Source: Streptomyces tendae (lineage in GTDB: Bacteria; Actinomycetota; Actinomycetes; Streptomycetales; Streptomycetaceae). From it: 64,000 nucleotides of DNA. Below the pieces are notes generated by a model. The model ran no database searches. It was given only the letters and a program-made list of their open reading frames with translations, and had not been told where the DNA came from. Shown here piece by piece: positions 1-8,473 of the stretch (positions are counted from its first letter, which is position 1; every line of letters begins with the position of its first letter). The stretch lies in contig NZ_BMUY01000008.1 in NCBI RefSeq assembly GCF_014650435.1, positions 8,285 through 72,284 of the forward strand, read 5' to 3'. The position numbers and the translations under genes were made by a program.

Positions 1-2
1 TC

Positions 3-782
3 GGGATCTTCCTCGCGTTGGCGATCGCGTTCGTGATGATCTGGATCGCGTACAAGCCGCAGGTCCGTACGAGTGCGACGGAGCAGACCGAGCAGGCCGG
101 TGCCGCGCTCGCGCCCAGCCCGAGTGCCACACCGGAGACGCTGCCGAGCAGTGCGGAGTCCGCGCCGGTCGAGCAACCGCAGATACAGCAGCCGCCGGCC
201 ACGCAGGAGCCGGAGAAGGACAACGGCGGCGGCGACGGCGACAAGGGCGGAGGCGGCGAGTCCAAGAAGCCCGACAAGCCGGCTGTGAAGCCGGTGGTCC
301 CCGCCAAGAACATCCTGCTGCGGAACACCACCAGCAACATGTGCGCCGAACTCCCCGGTCGGGAGAAGGGCCAGCTCGACGGGCCCGTCCAGCAGGCCGT
401 CTGCGACGACACCGACGGCGACAATCAGATCTGGGACCTCGAGGTGAAGTACGAGAAGGGCGGGCCCGGCGGGGCGGCGCTCTTCCAGATCCGGAACATC
501 AAGGACAGGTTCTGCATGGACCTGCCCTACCACGGTGCCGCCGCTGTGGGGACGCCCGTCACCGAGTTCACCTGCGACAGCACCACCGCGACCGACAACC
601 AGCTCTGGTGGATCGACAAGCAGGAGAGCGGGGACTACTGGATCCGCAACTTCTCCAGCAACCAGAAGTGCCTCGGCGTCGAGGGCGCGAACGGCGGAGC
701 CCTCTTCTCCAAGATGGTGCTCGACAACTGCAGCAACGTCGACGACCAGGAATGGAAGATCATCCACCCGAACAAGGGCTGA
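3..782 (+). CDS. membrane-anchored ricin B-type lectin protein (5' end cut by window edge)
   Basis: The frame is open to the left edge, so the true start lies outside the window. The first visible residues form a hydrophobic membrane segment ending at WIAYK. A Pro/Glu/Gly-rich linker of about 80 residues follows (with a Gly/Asp/Lys-rich stretch), then about 155 residues with three repeats of the form C-x-L ... C-x(n)-Q-x-W (QIW, QLW, QEW). That is the signature of a beta-trefoil ricin B lectin (carbohydrate-binding) domain. The architecture suggests a protein held in the membrane with an extracellular sugar-binding head. It lies beside eCIS genes, but points the opposite way from the ATPase and cap genes. 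It may be a CIS-associated envelope or cargo protein; that role is inference. Confidence 0.75.
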   Translation, partial: GIFLALAIAFVMIWIAYKPQVRTSATEQTEQAGAALAPSPSATPETLPSSAESAPVEQPQIQQPPATQEPEKDNGGGDGDKGGGGESKKPDKPAVKPVVPAKNILLRNTTSNMCAELPGREKGQLDGPVQQAVCDDTDGDNQIWDLEVKYEKGGPGGAALFQIRNIKDRFCMDLPYHGAAAVGTPVTEFTCDSTTATDNQLWWIDKQESGDYWIRNFSSNQKCLGVEGANGGALFSKMVLDNCSNVDDQEWKIIHPNKG

Positions 783-806
783 CGGCTCGGGCGGTCCCGG
801 CGGCGG

Positions 807-2891
807 TCACCAGCCGCCTTCGCCGGGGACCAGCCTCCCGGCCTTGCGGTACTCGCGGCGAGCGCCCTCCAGGAGGTCGTCCGCCGTCACCATGTCGTCG
901 CGTCCGGCGGCGAGATACGCGGCCGTGACGACCGCGCTGCGGATCGAACCGCCGGCCAGCTCGAAGTCCCGGGCCAGCACACCCGGGTCGATGCCCTCGG
1001 CGGACGGGACCCGCGACAGGCTGTGCCGCCACAGCGCCAGGCGCTGCTCGACGTCCGGGAACGGGAAGTCGACGACCAGGTCCAGACGCCGGGTGAACGC
1101 CTCGTCGATGTTGGCGCGCAGGTTGGTGGTGAGCAGGGCGATGCCGTCGAAGGACTCCAGCCGCTGGAGCAGGTAGGCGCTCTCCATGTTGGCGTACTTG
1201 TCGTGGGCGTCCTTGACCTCGGAGCGCTTGCCGAAGACGGCGTCGGCCTCGTCGAAGAGGAGTACGGCGTCGGTGCGGTCGGCCTCCGTGAAGATCCGCT
1301 CCAGGTTCTTCTCGGTCTCGCCGACGTACTTGTCGACGACCGACGACAGCTGGACCACGTACAGGTCGAGGCCCAGGTCGGCGGCGACCACCTCGGCCGA
1401 CAGCGTCTTGCCGGTGCCGGACTCGCCCGCGAACAGGCCGAGGACGCCCCGGCCCCGGCCGCCGCCCGCGCTGAGCCGCCAGTCGCCCAGGACCCGGTCG
1501 CGGTGGCGGGCGCGCAGGGCCAGCTCGCGCAGCTGCACCAGGGGTTTGTGGGGCAGCACCAGGTCCTGCCAGTCCACGTCCGGACGGATCCGGCGGGCGT
1601 GGCTCTCCAGACCGGAGGCCGACTGCCGTCGGGCGGCGAGCCGGACGTGCTCGGCACCGACCGGGGTGCCGTCGAAGGCGGCGAGGGCCTGGGCGGTGTG
1701 CGCGGCCCGCTGGATGCGGTCGCCGCCGAGCCGGTACGGGGCGACGGCCGTGGCCAGGTCGAACCCGTCGGCGTCGGCGCCCAGTGCGGCCCGCCAGGCG
1801 GCCACGCCACCGGCCCGGCGGCCCGGGGCGTCCAGGACGAGCGGGTTGGCCGGCGCCCAGTGCGGGTCGTAGGGGCGCGGGTCCGTCATCAGTACGGTCA
1901 CGCCGGTCGCGGCGGTCAGCGCCCGCACCAGCGGGCCCGGTTTCTCGGGCAGCCCCGACACCACGAGCGCCCGGCCGTCGAGGCGGGCCTCGCGCAGCAG
2001 CTCCGGTACGTGGTCCTCGGGGTCGGTGCAGCGCAGCGCGTCGACACCCGCGGCGTCCAGGACGGTGGAGAGGGCGGCCAGGCCGTCACCCTCGCGCGGT
2101 TCGCGCAGGTAGGCGGTGAGCGGGCCGTCCTGCAGCCGGGCGGCCAGGCGCCGGACGAAGACGTCGGAGTCGCCGCCCGCGGCGGGCAGCGGGTCCGGCA
2201 TGGGGAGCAGCAGGCCGAGGAGCGCGGCGTCCGGGGTGTCGTCGCCCAGGAGGTGACCGACGAGCCGGTCCGGGACGCGCAGCGAACGGGTCAGGAAGGG
2301 GCGCTCGGGTTCCTCGACCTCCAGCAGGCCGAGGGCGCGCAGCGGGGCGGAGGCGTGGAACCGGGCCCTCGCCGTCGCCACGTGCGCGGGCACCCCGCAC
2401 AGGTCGAGGGCGAGGCCCACGGTGGCGCGGCGGCGGCTGACGTCGTTGTTGAGGTAGCCGTAGAGCGGCTCGAACGTGCGGTCGACGTCGGGGGCGAGGG
2501 CGACGAGCAGGGCGGCGGTGTCCAGCTCGGTCAGCCGCGTCCGCCCGGCCAGCCGGGCCAGCCGGTCCCCGGGACCGGCCGGAGCGCCTGCGGAGCGGGG
2601 CTCCACGGCCGTGGCAGTGGCTGCGGCCACGGACTCGGCGGACGGCCAGGTGCGCAGCAGGTGGTGGACGGCCTCGTCCGGCAGGTAAAGACCGCGCAGC
2701 GGGTCGTCGGCCGTGGGGTCGTCGGCGGTGCGGTGCTCGACCAGCGCGGCCACCCGGTCCCGCAGGACGGTGAGCCGGTCGAACAGCGCCCGGCCGGAAC
2801 TGCCGGAATCGCCGGGTGGGGCGGTGGCCGGTGTGCCAGTGGCGGAAGCGTGGGTCTGGGTCTGGGTGCTCGCTGTCGTCACTGTCGTCAC
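807..2891 (-). CDS. cis15: eCIS-associated AAA+ ATPase (Cis15/Afp15 type)
   Basis: This 694-residue protein has a long, poorly conserved N-terminal half and a C-terminal AAA+ module. The Walker A is GESGTGKT (about residues 488-495), followed by the pore-loop-like VDKYVGETEKN. The Walker B is LLFDEADAVFGKR (about 543) with downstream sensor regions (TTNLRANID, TRRLDLVVDFPFP). Such ATPases are constant members of extracellular contractile injection system clusters, where they are thought to help assembly. The start is GTG at 2891. It overlaps the stop of the DUF4255 gene by four bases (GTGA), so the two are translationally coupled. The pairing with DUF4255 is what identifies the cluster. Family assignment is solid; the symbol follows general eCIS numbering. 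Confidence 0.85.
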   Translation of the reverse strand: MTTVTTASTQTQTHASATGTPATAPPGDSGSSGRALFDRLTVLRDRVAALVEHRTADDPTADDPLRGLYLPDEAVHHLLRTWPSAESVAAATATAVEPRSAGAPAGPGDRLARLAGRTRLTELDTAALLVALAPDVDRTFEPLYGYLNNDVSRRRATVGLALDLCGVPAHVATARARFHASAPLRALGLLEVEEPERPFLTRSLRVPDRLVGHLLGDDTPDAALLGLLLPMPDPLPAAGGDSDVFVRRLAARLQDGPLTAYLREPREGDGLAALSTVLDAAGVDALRCTDPEDHVPELLREARLDGRALVVSGLPEKPGPLVRALTAATGVTVLMTDPRPYDPHWAPANPLVLDAPGRRAGGVAAWRAALGADADGFDLATAVAPYRLGGDRIQRAAHTAQALAAFDGTPVGAEHVRLAARRQSASGLESHARRIRPDVDWQDLVLPHKPLVQLRELALRARHRDRVLGDWRLSAGGGRGRGVLGLFAGESGTGKTLSAEVVAADLGLDLYVVQLSSVVDKYVGETEKNLERIFTEADRTDAVLLFDEADAVFGKRSEVKDAHDKYANMESAYLLQRLESFDGIALLTTNLRANIDEAFTRRLDLVVDFPFPDVEQRLALWRHSLSRVPSAEGIDPGVLARDFELAGGSIRSAVVTAAYLAAGRDDMVTADDLLEGARREYRKAGRLVPGEGGW

Positions 2892-3565
2892 TGTCGTTTC
2901 GTACGGCCGTCCGTCACGGCCTTGCGGGCCGCGCGGGCCGCCACCACCTGGTGCGGCCGGTGCGAGCGGCCCTCGGACATCGGCGGGTCGCCCTCGATGC
3001 CGCCGACGCGGACCGTCGCGCCCTCGGTGACCGGGGGCCCGGCGTCGTACTCGGGGAAGGACGGGAAGGGCACGGTGAGCACCAGGTCGAGGGACGGCTT
3101 CAGCTCGCCGCCCAGGGCGGACCAGATCTCGGCGAGGGAACGGGACTCGGTCTGGGCGCCGGCCACCGTCATCGGCATCGGGAGCCCCATCGCGCCGAGT
3201 GCGCCGGGTAGTTCGTAGGGGGGAAGTTGCTCGCGTGGCAGCAGGGTCGCCAGTACGGCGGACAGCAGTCGGTGCTCGTCCTGCGGGGTCTTCGTCCAGG
3301 CCGTCACCAGGTACGACAGTCGGAACCAGCGGGGCGGCTGACGGCGCTTGACGACGATTTCGTCCTGATCGCGCACCGCCACATGGCCGCGGTGCCGCCG
3401 GCTCACGTCCTCGCGGATGTCGTACAAGTAGGCGTTGACGACGGGGGCGTTGCGCCGGGCCGCCCAGTCACGGGTGGGTGCCTCGAAGGCCACGTCGATG
3501 CCCGAGTCCGTCAGGGCCCCGCCCTTGAGGAGGGACTTGAGGACCTCGTCCACCTCGTGGATCAC
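2888..3565 (-). CDS. cis16: DUF4255 family eCIS cap/terminator protein (Cis16/Pvc16 type)
   Basis: This 225-residue protein matches DUF4255. It begins MIHEVDEVLKSLL, followed by a core with VNAYLYDIREDVSRR, RWFRLSYLVTAWT and DEHRLLSAVLATLL. In eCIS particles this family (Afp16/Pvc16) caps the tube/sheath and sets length. It should act in the cytoplasm during particle assembly. It is directly upstream of and overlaps the AAA+ ATPase gene by four bases. The 197-bp gap upstream separates it from the regulator gene at 3763-4440 and should hold its promoter. The C-terminal 30 residues are Arg/Ala-rich and probably disordered. Confidence 0.85.
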   Translation of the reverse strand: MIHEVDEVLKSLLKGGALTDSGIDVAFEAPTRDWAARRNAPVVNAYLYDIREDVSRRHRGHVAVRDQDEIVVKRRQPPRWFRLSYLVTAWTKTPQDEHRLLSAVLATLLPREQLPPYELPGALGAMGLPMPMTVAGAQTESRSLAEIWSALGGELKPSLDLVLTVPFPSFPEYDAGPPVTEGATVRVGGIEGDPPMSEGRSHRPHQVVAARAARKAVTDGRTKRQ

Positions 3566-3705
3566 GCTCGCGCTCCTGCCCTGGCCGCACTCGACTCCGT
3601 ACGGCCCGCACGCTGCCGCCGCCGGTCACCGGCGCCTGCCGCCGGTGCCCTCACCGATCGTTCCTCCGGGTCCGTCCCGGCCGCACGCGCCCCGGGGACG
3701 ACGGA

Positions 3706-3725
3706 CGGGCAGGAAGCCCTGCCCG
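3706..3725 (-). terminator. possible hairpin downstream of the NarL-type regulator
   Basis: GGGCAGG and CCTGCCC (with an extra C/G closing pair) face each other across a 4-base loop, about 40 bases past the stop of the minus-strand regulator. The stem is short and there is no T tract, so it is only a candidate terminator. Confidence 0.35.
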
Positions 3726-3762
3726 CAGGGACCGGAGGGTCCGCCCTCGATTGCCCGTTCGG

Positions 3763-4440
3763 TCAGATGTAGCCTTCCCGGAGGGCATAGGCCACCGCAT
3801 GGGCGCGGTTGCGCAGATGGAGCCGTGTGGTGAGCCCGTGCATGACGTTCTTGACGGTGCGTTCGGAGTAGGACAACTTGCCGGCGATCTCTCCGGTGTC
3901 GAGACCCTCGGCGACCAGCCGCAGGACGTCCACCTCTCGGGGTGCGAGGCCCAGCGAGGGGGCGCCGGGGCGACCCGCCGCGCCCCGGTGCAGGGTCCCC
4001 ACCTGGCTGATGAGCCGGCCCAGCAGGTCAGCGGGCAGGTCGCCGTCGCCGCGCGAGGCGGCCAGTACGGCCTGCACCAGCCGGTGGGCGGTGGCCTCGT
4101 GCCGCCAGACGATGGCGCCGACGCCGCACTCGACGACGTCGAGCAGTTCGCTCTCGCGGATCGCGCCGGTCACCAGCACGGCCCGCGCGCCCTCGCTGCG
4201 CACGATCCGGCGCAGCCGGGTGAGCGCCGCGTCGTCGAGCGCGTCCTCGATGAGCAGGGCCACCGTGCCGGGGCCCGACTCCTCGCGCAGGTCGATCTCC
4301 GGGTGCCGGCGCAACTGGCTGACCGCGCCCTCGCGGCTGATCGGGTCCGGAGCGGACACCGCCACGGGGACACGCCGGTCGACGACGCCGGTCGTCTTGC
4401 CCGGTCCGTGCGCCGCGGCCGTGGAGGTGGTGGAAGTCAT
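3763..4440 (-). CDS. orphan NarL/LuxR-type regulator with atypical receiver
   Basis: This 225-residue protein has a receiver-like N-terminal half and a clear LuxR helix-turn-helix at the C terminus (LAPREVDVLRLVAEGLDTGE, then SERTVKNVMHGLTTRL). In the receiver half the usual acidic pair and phospho-acceptor Asp are not where expected: beta-3 reads VALLIEDALDD rather than the usual LMD motif. Phosphorylation-independent action is therefore likely. It is divergent from the large LuxR regulator at 4783 and upstream of the eCIS genes, so it is a candidate local regulator of the injection system. I chose ATG at 4440; a TTG at 4473 is in the same frame. No histidine kinase lies nearby. Confidence 0.75.
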   Translation of the reverse strand: MTSTTSTAAAHGPGKTTGVVDRRVPVAVSAPDPISREGAVSQLRRHPEIDLREESGPGTVALLIEDALDDAALTRLRRIVRSEGARAVLVTGAIRESELLDVVECGVGAIVWRHEATAHRLVQAVLAASRGDGDLPADLLGRLISQVGTLHRGAAGRPGAPSLGLAPREVDVLRLVAEGLDTGEIAGKLSYSERTVKNVMHGLTTRLHLRNRAHAVAYALREGYI

Positions 4441-4782
4441 GGATGTGGTGGTGTTCCGGGGTGAGTTGAGCAACCGTTTCCCCCCTGTTCACGTGCCCGC
4501 AATACGGCACAGGCCGGTAGCGGATGTGCGTGTTCCACACTTATGGGGCTGCTGGGACTTCGCAATCGTGGAGCACCACGAGGCACACCACGAGACCAGC
4601 GCGCCGACCGCCACGAGCGGCCGCCGAGCGGGTGTCCCGGCAGGTCGGCGGGGTCCCGCGAGGAGGCGGGGGCCCGTGGCGGCCGCCGGGCGCCACCGTG
4701 ACCCGCGCCACTTCGCACCACCGTTCACCGCAGTCGTTCGTCTCACACACCGGGGGAGCATCATCCACCACAGGAGGCACCG
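4441..4782. promoter_or_regulatory. divergent promoter region of two eCIS-linked regulators
   Basis: About 340 bases separate the two divergent regulator starts. Apart from an AGGAGG ribosome binding site at about 4772-4777, just ahead of the ATG at 4783, I see no clear operator or strong -35/-10 pair. Promoters for both regulators must lie here. Confidence 0.5.
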
Positions 4783-7700
4783 ATGACCGGACCGCTCCGT
4801 GAACGCGACGACGCCCACGCGCTGCTGGCGGCCGAGATCGAGCGCGCACGGGCCGGCACCGGCCGCCTCGTCCTGCTGCGCGGTGCCACCGGTACCGGAC
4901 GCACCGCCGTACTGGAGACCGCCGCCCGGCACGCCGAGGACCGCGGCCTGCGGGTGCTGCGCGTGCGCTGCTCGCCCGAGGACACCTCGGTGCCCTTCGC
5001 CATGGTCCTCCACCTCCTCGGTCCGGTACCGGAGTTCACCGACATGGCGCCCGGCGGCGACGACCGGGGCAGCGCGGCCCGGCTGTGGCGGCTGCTGCGC
5101 GCGTACGCGGCCGACGGCCCGGTGCTGGTGGCCGTCGACGACGTCCACCTCGCCGACGAGTCCTCGCGCCGCTGGCTGACGGAGGCGGCCCGGCACGTCG
5201 ACCGATTACCGGTACTGCTGGTCGCCACCGAGCGCAGCCAGTACGACGTCGAACCGCGGCCCGCCGGACTCACCCAGGCGCTGTCGCCGTCCCTGGTGCG
5301 CACCCACACGCTCGCCCCGCTCAGCGACACGGCGGCGGCCGGGCTGGTCCGCGACGCCTTCCCCGACGCCTCCCCGGCCTGGACGCGGGAGGTCGTCCTG
5401 GCCGGCGCGGGCAGCCCGCTGCTCCTGCACGCCCTGCTGGACGACCTCGGCGGCACCCCGCACCCCGACGGCATCCCGCCCGTGCCGGACACGTGCGCCG
5501 CGCTGTACCCCGGGTCCTACCCGGCCGCCGTCTCCTGGTGGCTGAGGAGCGCGGGCCCCGCGACGGCCGACGTGGCCCGCTGCCTCGCCGCCCTGGAGCA
5601 GGCCTGGCCCGCGCGCCCACCGGACGGCCGCGGCGCGCTTCGGCATGCCGTCCCGCACCCGCGGACGCCGACGTCGGATGCGGCGTACCGACAGGCGGCG
5701 TCTTCGGATACGGCGTACCGACAGGCGGCGTCTTCGGATGCGGCGTACCGACAGGCGGCGTCTTCGGATGCGGCGTACCGACAGGCGGCGTCTTCGGATA
5801 CGGCGTACCGGCAGGCGCCGTCTTCGGATGCCGTTTACTCGGCGCTGCCGTCGGACGGTGTGTACCGGTTGGCGTCGCCGTTGGGTGGTGCGTATTCGCA
5901 GGGGTCGTCCTCGGATGCGGTGTACCGGCAGGCGCTGCCGTCGGACGGTGTGTACCGGTTGGCGTCGCCGTTGGGTGGTGCGTACTCGCAGGGGTCGGCG
6001 GCGGATGCGGCGTACCCGCAGGTGCCGTACCGGTCGGCGCCGCCCTCGGATGCCGCGTACCGGTTGGCGTCGTGGTCGGATGCGGCGTACCCAGAGGCGT
6101 CGTCGTCGGACGGCGCGTACCCGCACGCGTCGTCGTTCGACACCGCGCGTCGGCACCCTCACGAGTCGCCGTCGGCACCCTCGCATCGGCCCCGGGACAT
6201 CGCACCGGGCTGCCGGGACGTGTGGAGCCCGGAGCCGCGGACACCGCTGCCCGGCCGGGCCGGCCCCGGCACGGAGGTCCCGGAGCACGGTCCCTATCCG
6301 CACCCCGACGAGCCCGCCGGACCCGCCGAAGGGTCGCCGTACCGCGCCTACCCGGTCCACGACCCCTACGACGGACGGCCTCCGGCCGCGTCCGGCGCCG
6401 TATACGGCCGTACCGATCCGCCCGCGCACGTGCCGCACCCGACGACGCCGTGGCGTACCCCGTCCCCGTCTCCGTCCCAGTCCCCGCCGCAGGGGTCGGC
6501 CGGTGACCCGGCCGACGTGCTCGCCGAGGCGGCCGGGGCCGATCCCGCGCGGATCGAGGGCTGGCTCGCCGCCATGACACGGCTCGGACTGCTGCGCCCC
6601 GACGCGGGCGGCCGCCCCCGCTACGCCCACCCGCTGCTGCGCGACGCCGTGCTGACCGGCTGGCCCCGGCCGCGCCGCGAGGCCGTGCACCGGGCGGCGG
6701 CGGAGGCGATGCTGCGCCGCGGCGACCGGGTCGAGGCGGTCGCCCGGCACCTGCTGCGCACCCCGGCCGTCGGCCGGTCCTGGGCGCTGCGCGTCCTGCG
6801 CGACGCCGTGACCGTCGCCGTGCACGACGCGCGGCCCGCCGACGCCGTCCGCTACCTGCGCCGGGCGCTGGACGAGCCGCTGACCGACGACCTCCGGCAA
6901 CGGCTGCTGACCGAACTGGGCTCCCTGGAGTACGCGTCGGCCGACACCCCGGCCGCCATCGCGCGGCTCGCCGAGGCCCAGCACCTGCCGGCCGACCCCC
7001 GCAACCGGGTGCGTACGGCCGTCGCCCTGGGCACCGCACTGGCCGGCCGCGGCGAGATCCGTACCGCGATGGAGGTGCTGCGCCGCACCGAGGGCCGGCT
7101 GTCCGGCCACCCGGGCCTGGCCCGCACCGTGCAGACCGCCACCGCACTGCTGTCCGACGAGGACCTCGCGACCCGGCAGGAGGTGTACCGGTGGCTGTCC
7201 GAGACCGGCCGGGTCTCCCCGGAACTGGTCGGCACGGCCGGACAGGCCCTGCTGGTGCGGTACGCGGCGACCGCCGCGCTGATCTCCGCCGACGAGGCGA
7301 TGACCCGGGTACGGGACCTGCTCGCGCAGCCCACCGACCCGCTCGCCGAGCCCTTCCTGCTCGGCACGGCCGCCGCGGTCGCCCAGTGGGCCGACGAACT
7401 CGACGAGGCCGAACGGCTCGTGGAACGCGGCCTGGCCGGACAGCACCCCGCCCTGCTGCACCCGATGCAGCACGCGCTGCTCAACACCCGCGCCGACATC
7501 GTTGCCTCCCGCGGCGACCACGCCCGGCTGCTCGCCCTCGCCGCCGACACCGGGCCGGGGACAGGACCCACCAACCGCGACGCGCACGCCCTGATGGCCC
7601 TCGTCCACACCGGCCGCACCGACGAGGCACTGCGCCATGCGGACCGCTTCGACCTGCGCGAGGCCCCGGAGAACTGGGAGCTGAACCGCTACCTGTACGC

Positions 7701-8448
7701 CCGGGGCGTGCTGCGCGCCGCCACCGGCGATCCGGCGGGCGCCCTGCACGACTTCCTGGAGTGCGGACGCCGTCAGGCGGCCCGCGAGGTGATCAGCCCC
7801 GTCGTCACCCCGTGGCGGACGGCCGTCGCGGAGTGCCGGCTGGCGCTGGGCGGCGGACCGGAGGCGCTCGCCCTGGCGACGGAGGAACTGCGGCTGGCCC
7901 GGGTGTGGGGCACCCCGCGCACCGTGGGCCGCGCCCTGCGCGTGCTGGGCACGGCGACCGGCGGGCGCCGCGGTCTCGAGCTGGCCGAGGAGGCCGTACG
8001 GACCCTGCGGGACGCGTCCGCCGACACCGACATGGAGCTGATCCCCGCGCTGCTCGCCCAGGGCCGCCAGCTCCTCGACGCGGGCGAACGCGGACGTGCC
8101 CGGACCCGGCTGCGCGAGGCGGCGGACCTGGCCGAACGCAAGGGCGCCCTGCGCTGGCTCGCCCTGGCCGGGCAGGCCCTGCGCGAGGGCGGCGCCCGCG
8201 GCCCGGTGGCGTCCCGCACCGGCGCCGACGCCCTGACCGGCAGCGAGCGCCGGATCGCCGAACTGGCCGCCGACGGACGCACCAACACCGAGATCGCCGA
8301 CCTGCTGCACCTCGCCCGGCGCACCGTGGAGACCCACCTGACCAGCACCTACCGCAAGCTGCGGATACGGCGCAGGACGGAACTGCCGGGTGCGCTGGAG
8401 CGCGGCGGACGCCGGGAACGGGAGCGGCACCCCGACACCCGCGGCTGA
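4783..8448 (+). CDS. large LuxR-family (LAL) regulator with TTA codon and internal tandem repeats
   Basis: This 1221-residue protein is longer than typical LAL/MalT-type regulators (about 900-1000). It begins with an AAA/STAND ATPase: RGATGTGRT at about 34-42, where the Walker A Lys is Arg, and Walker B LVAVDDVH. A low-complexity Ser/Asp/Ala/Tyr/Pro insertion spans about residues 290-580. A helical TPR-like middle follows, then a C-terminal LuxR HTH from about 1152 (LTGSERRIAELAADGRTNTE, ARRTVETHLTSTYRKL). Codon 142 is TTA (5206-5208), the only leucine codon of its kind I noted in the gene, so translation should depend on the developmental bldA tRNA. An AGGAGG site precedes the ATG. It sits at the edge of the eCIS cluster and is a plausible regulator of that system. 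Confidence 0.88.
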   Translation: MTGPLRERDDAHALLAAEIERARAGTGRLVLLRGATGTGRTAVLETAARHAEDRGLRVLRVRCSPEDTSVPFAMVLHLLGPVPEFTDMAPGGDDRGSAARLWRLLRAYAADGPVLVAVDDVHLADESSRRWLTEAARHVDRLPVLLVATERSQYDVEPRPAGLTQALSPSLVRTHTLAPLSDTAAAGLVRDAFPDASPAWTREVVLAGAGSPLLLHALLDDLGGTPHPDGIPPVPDTCAALYPGSYPAAVSWWLRSAGPATADVARCLAALEQAWPARPPDGRGALRHAVPHPRTPTSDAAYRQAASSDTAYRQAASSDAAYRQAASSDAAYRQAASSDTAYRQAPSSDAVYSALPSDGVYRLASPLGGAYSQGSSSDAVYRQALPSDGVYRLASPLGGAYSQGSAADAAYPQVPYRSAPPSDAAYRLASWSDAAYPEASSSDGAYPHASSFDTARRHPHESPSAPSHRPRDIAPGCRDVWSPEPRTPLPGRAGPGTEVPEHGPYPHPDEPAGPAEGSPYRAYPVHDPYDGRPPAASGAVYGRTDPPAHVPHPTTPWRTPSPSPSQSPPQGSAGDPADVLAEAAGADPARIEGWLAAMTRLGLLRPDAGGRPRYAHPLLRDAVLTGWPRPRREAVHRAAAEAMLRRGDRVEAVARHLLRTPAVGRSWALRVLRDAVTVAVHDARPADAVRYLRRALDEPLTDDLRQRLLTELGSLEYASADTPAAIARLAEAQHLPADPRNRVRTAVALGTALAGRGEIRTAMEVLRRTEGRLSGHPGLARTVQTATALLSDEDLATRQEVYRWLSETGRVSPELVGTAGQALLVRYAATAALISADEAMTRVRDLLAQPTDPLAEPFLLGTAAAVAQWADELDEAERLVERGLAGQHPALLHPMQHALLNTRADIVASRGDHARLLALAADTGPGTGPTNRDAHALMALVHTGRTDEALRHADRFDLREAPENWELNRYLYARGVLRAATGDPAGALHDFLECGRRQAAREVISPVVTPWRTAVAECRLALGGGPEALALATEELRLARVWGTPRTVGRALRVLGTATGGRRGLELAEEAVRTLRDASADTDMELIPALLAQGRQLLDAGERGRARTRLREAADLAERKGALRWLALAGQALREGGARGPVASRTGADALTGSERRIAELAADGRTNTEIADLLHLARRTVETHLTSTYRKLRIRRRTELPGALERGGRRERERHPDTRG
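5671..6150 (+). repeat. 30-bp minisatellite inside the LuxR regulator
   Basis: There are about 16 units of 30 bp, each encoding ten residues of the type SSDAAYRQAA. Units at 5701-5790 are nearly identical. A higher-order 90-bp unit is duplicated at 5821-5910 and 5911-6000; 5851-5907 and 5941-5997 differ by about one base. The period is a multiple of three, so copy number can change without frameshift. Codons here (GAT, GGT, GTG, TCG) differ from the strongly C-ending codons of the rest of the gene. Confidence 0.9.
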
Positions 8449-8473
8449 AGCCGCACCCCGACACCCGCGGTCC

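Noticed and set aside
1023..3218. Long plus-strand frame antisense to the ATPase and cap genes
   Set aside because: Its composition is that of an antisense shadow in GC-rich DNA, and it has no conserved domains. The minus strand carries clear motifs.
5671..6150. Repeats considered as a CRISPR array
   Set aside because: Units are contiguous, lack unique spacers and lie in frame within a protein gene.
5645..6577. Long open frames on both strands across the minisatellite
   Set aside because: The 30-bp period keeps all frames open in high-GC DNA. Only the frame of the 4783-8448 gene has a ribosome site and conserved flanking domains.
1..8448. eCIS genes considered as a prophage tail region
   Set aside because: No integrase, capsid, terminase, portal or attachment site is seen. 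The ATPase plus DUF4255 pairing is typical of eCIS clusters.
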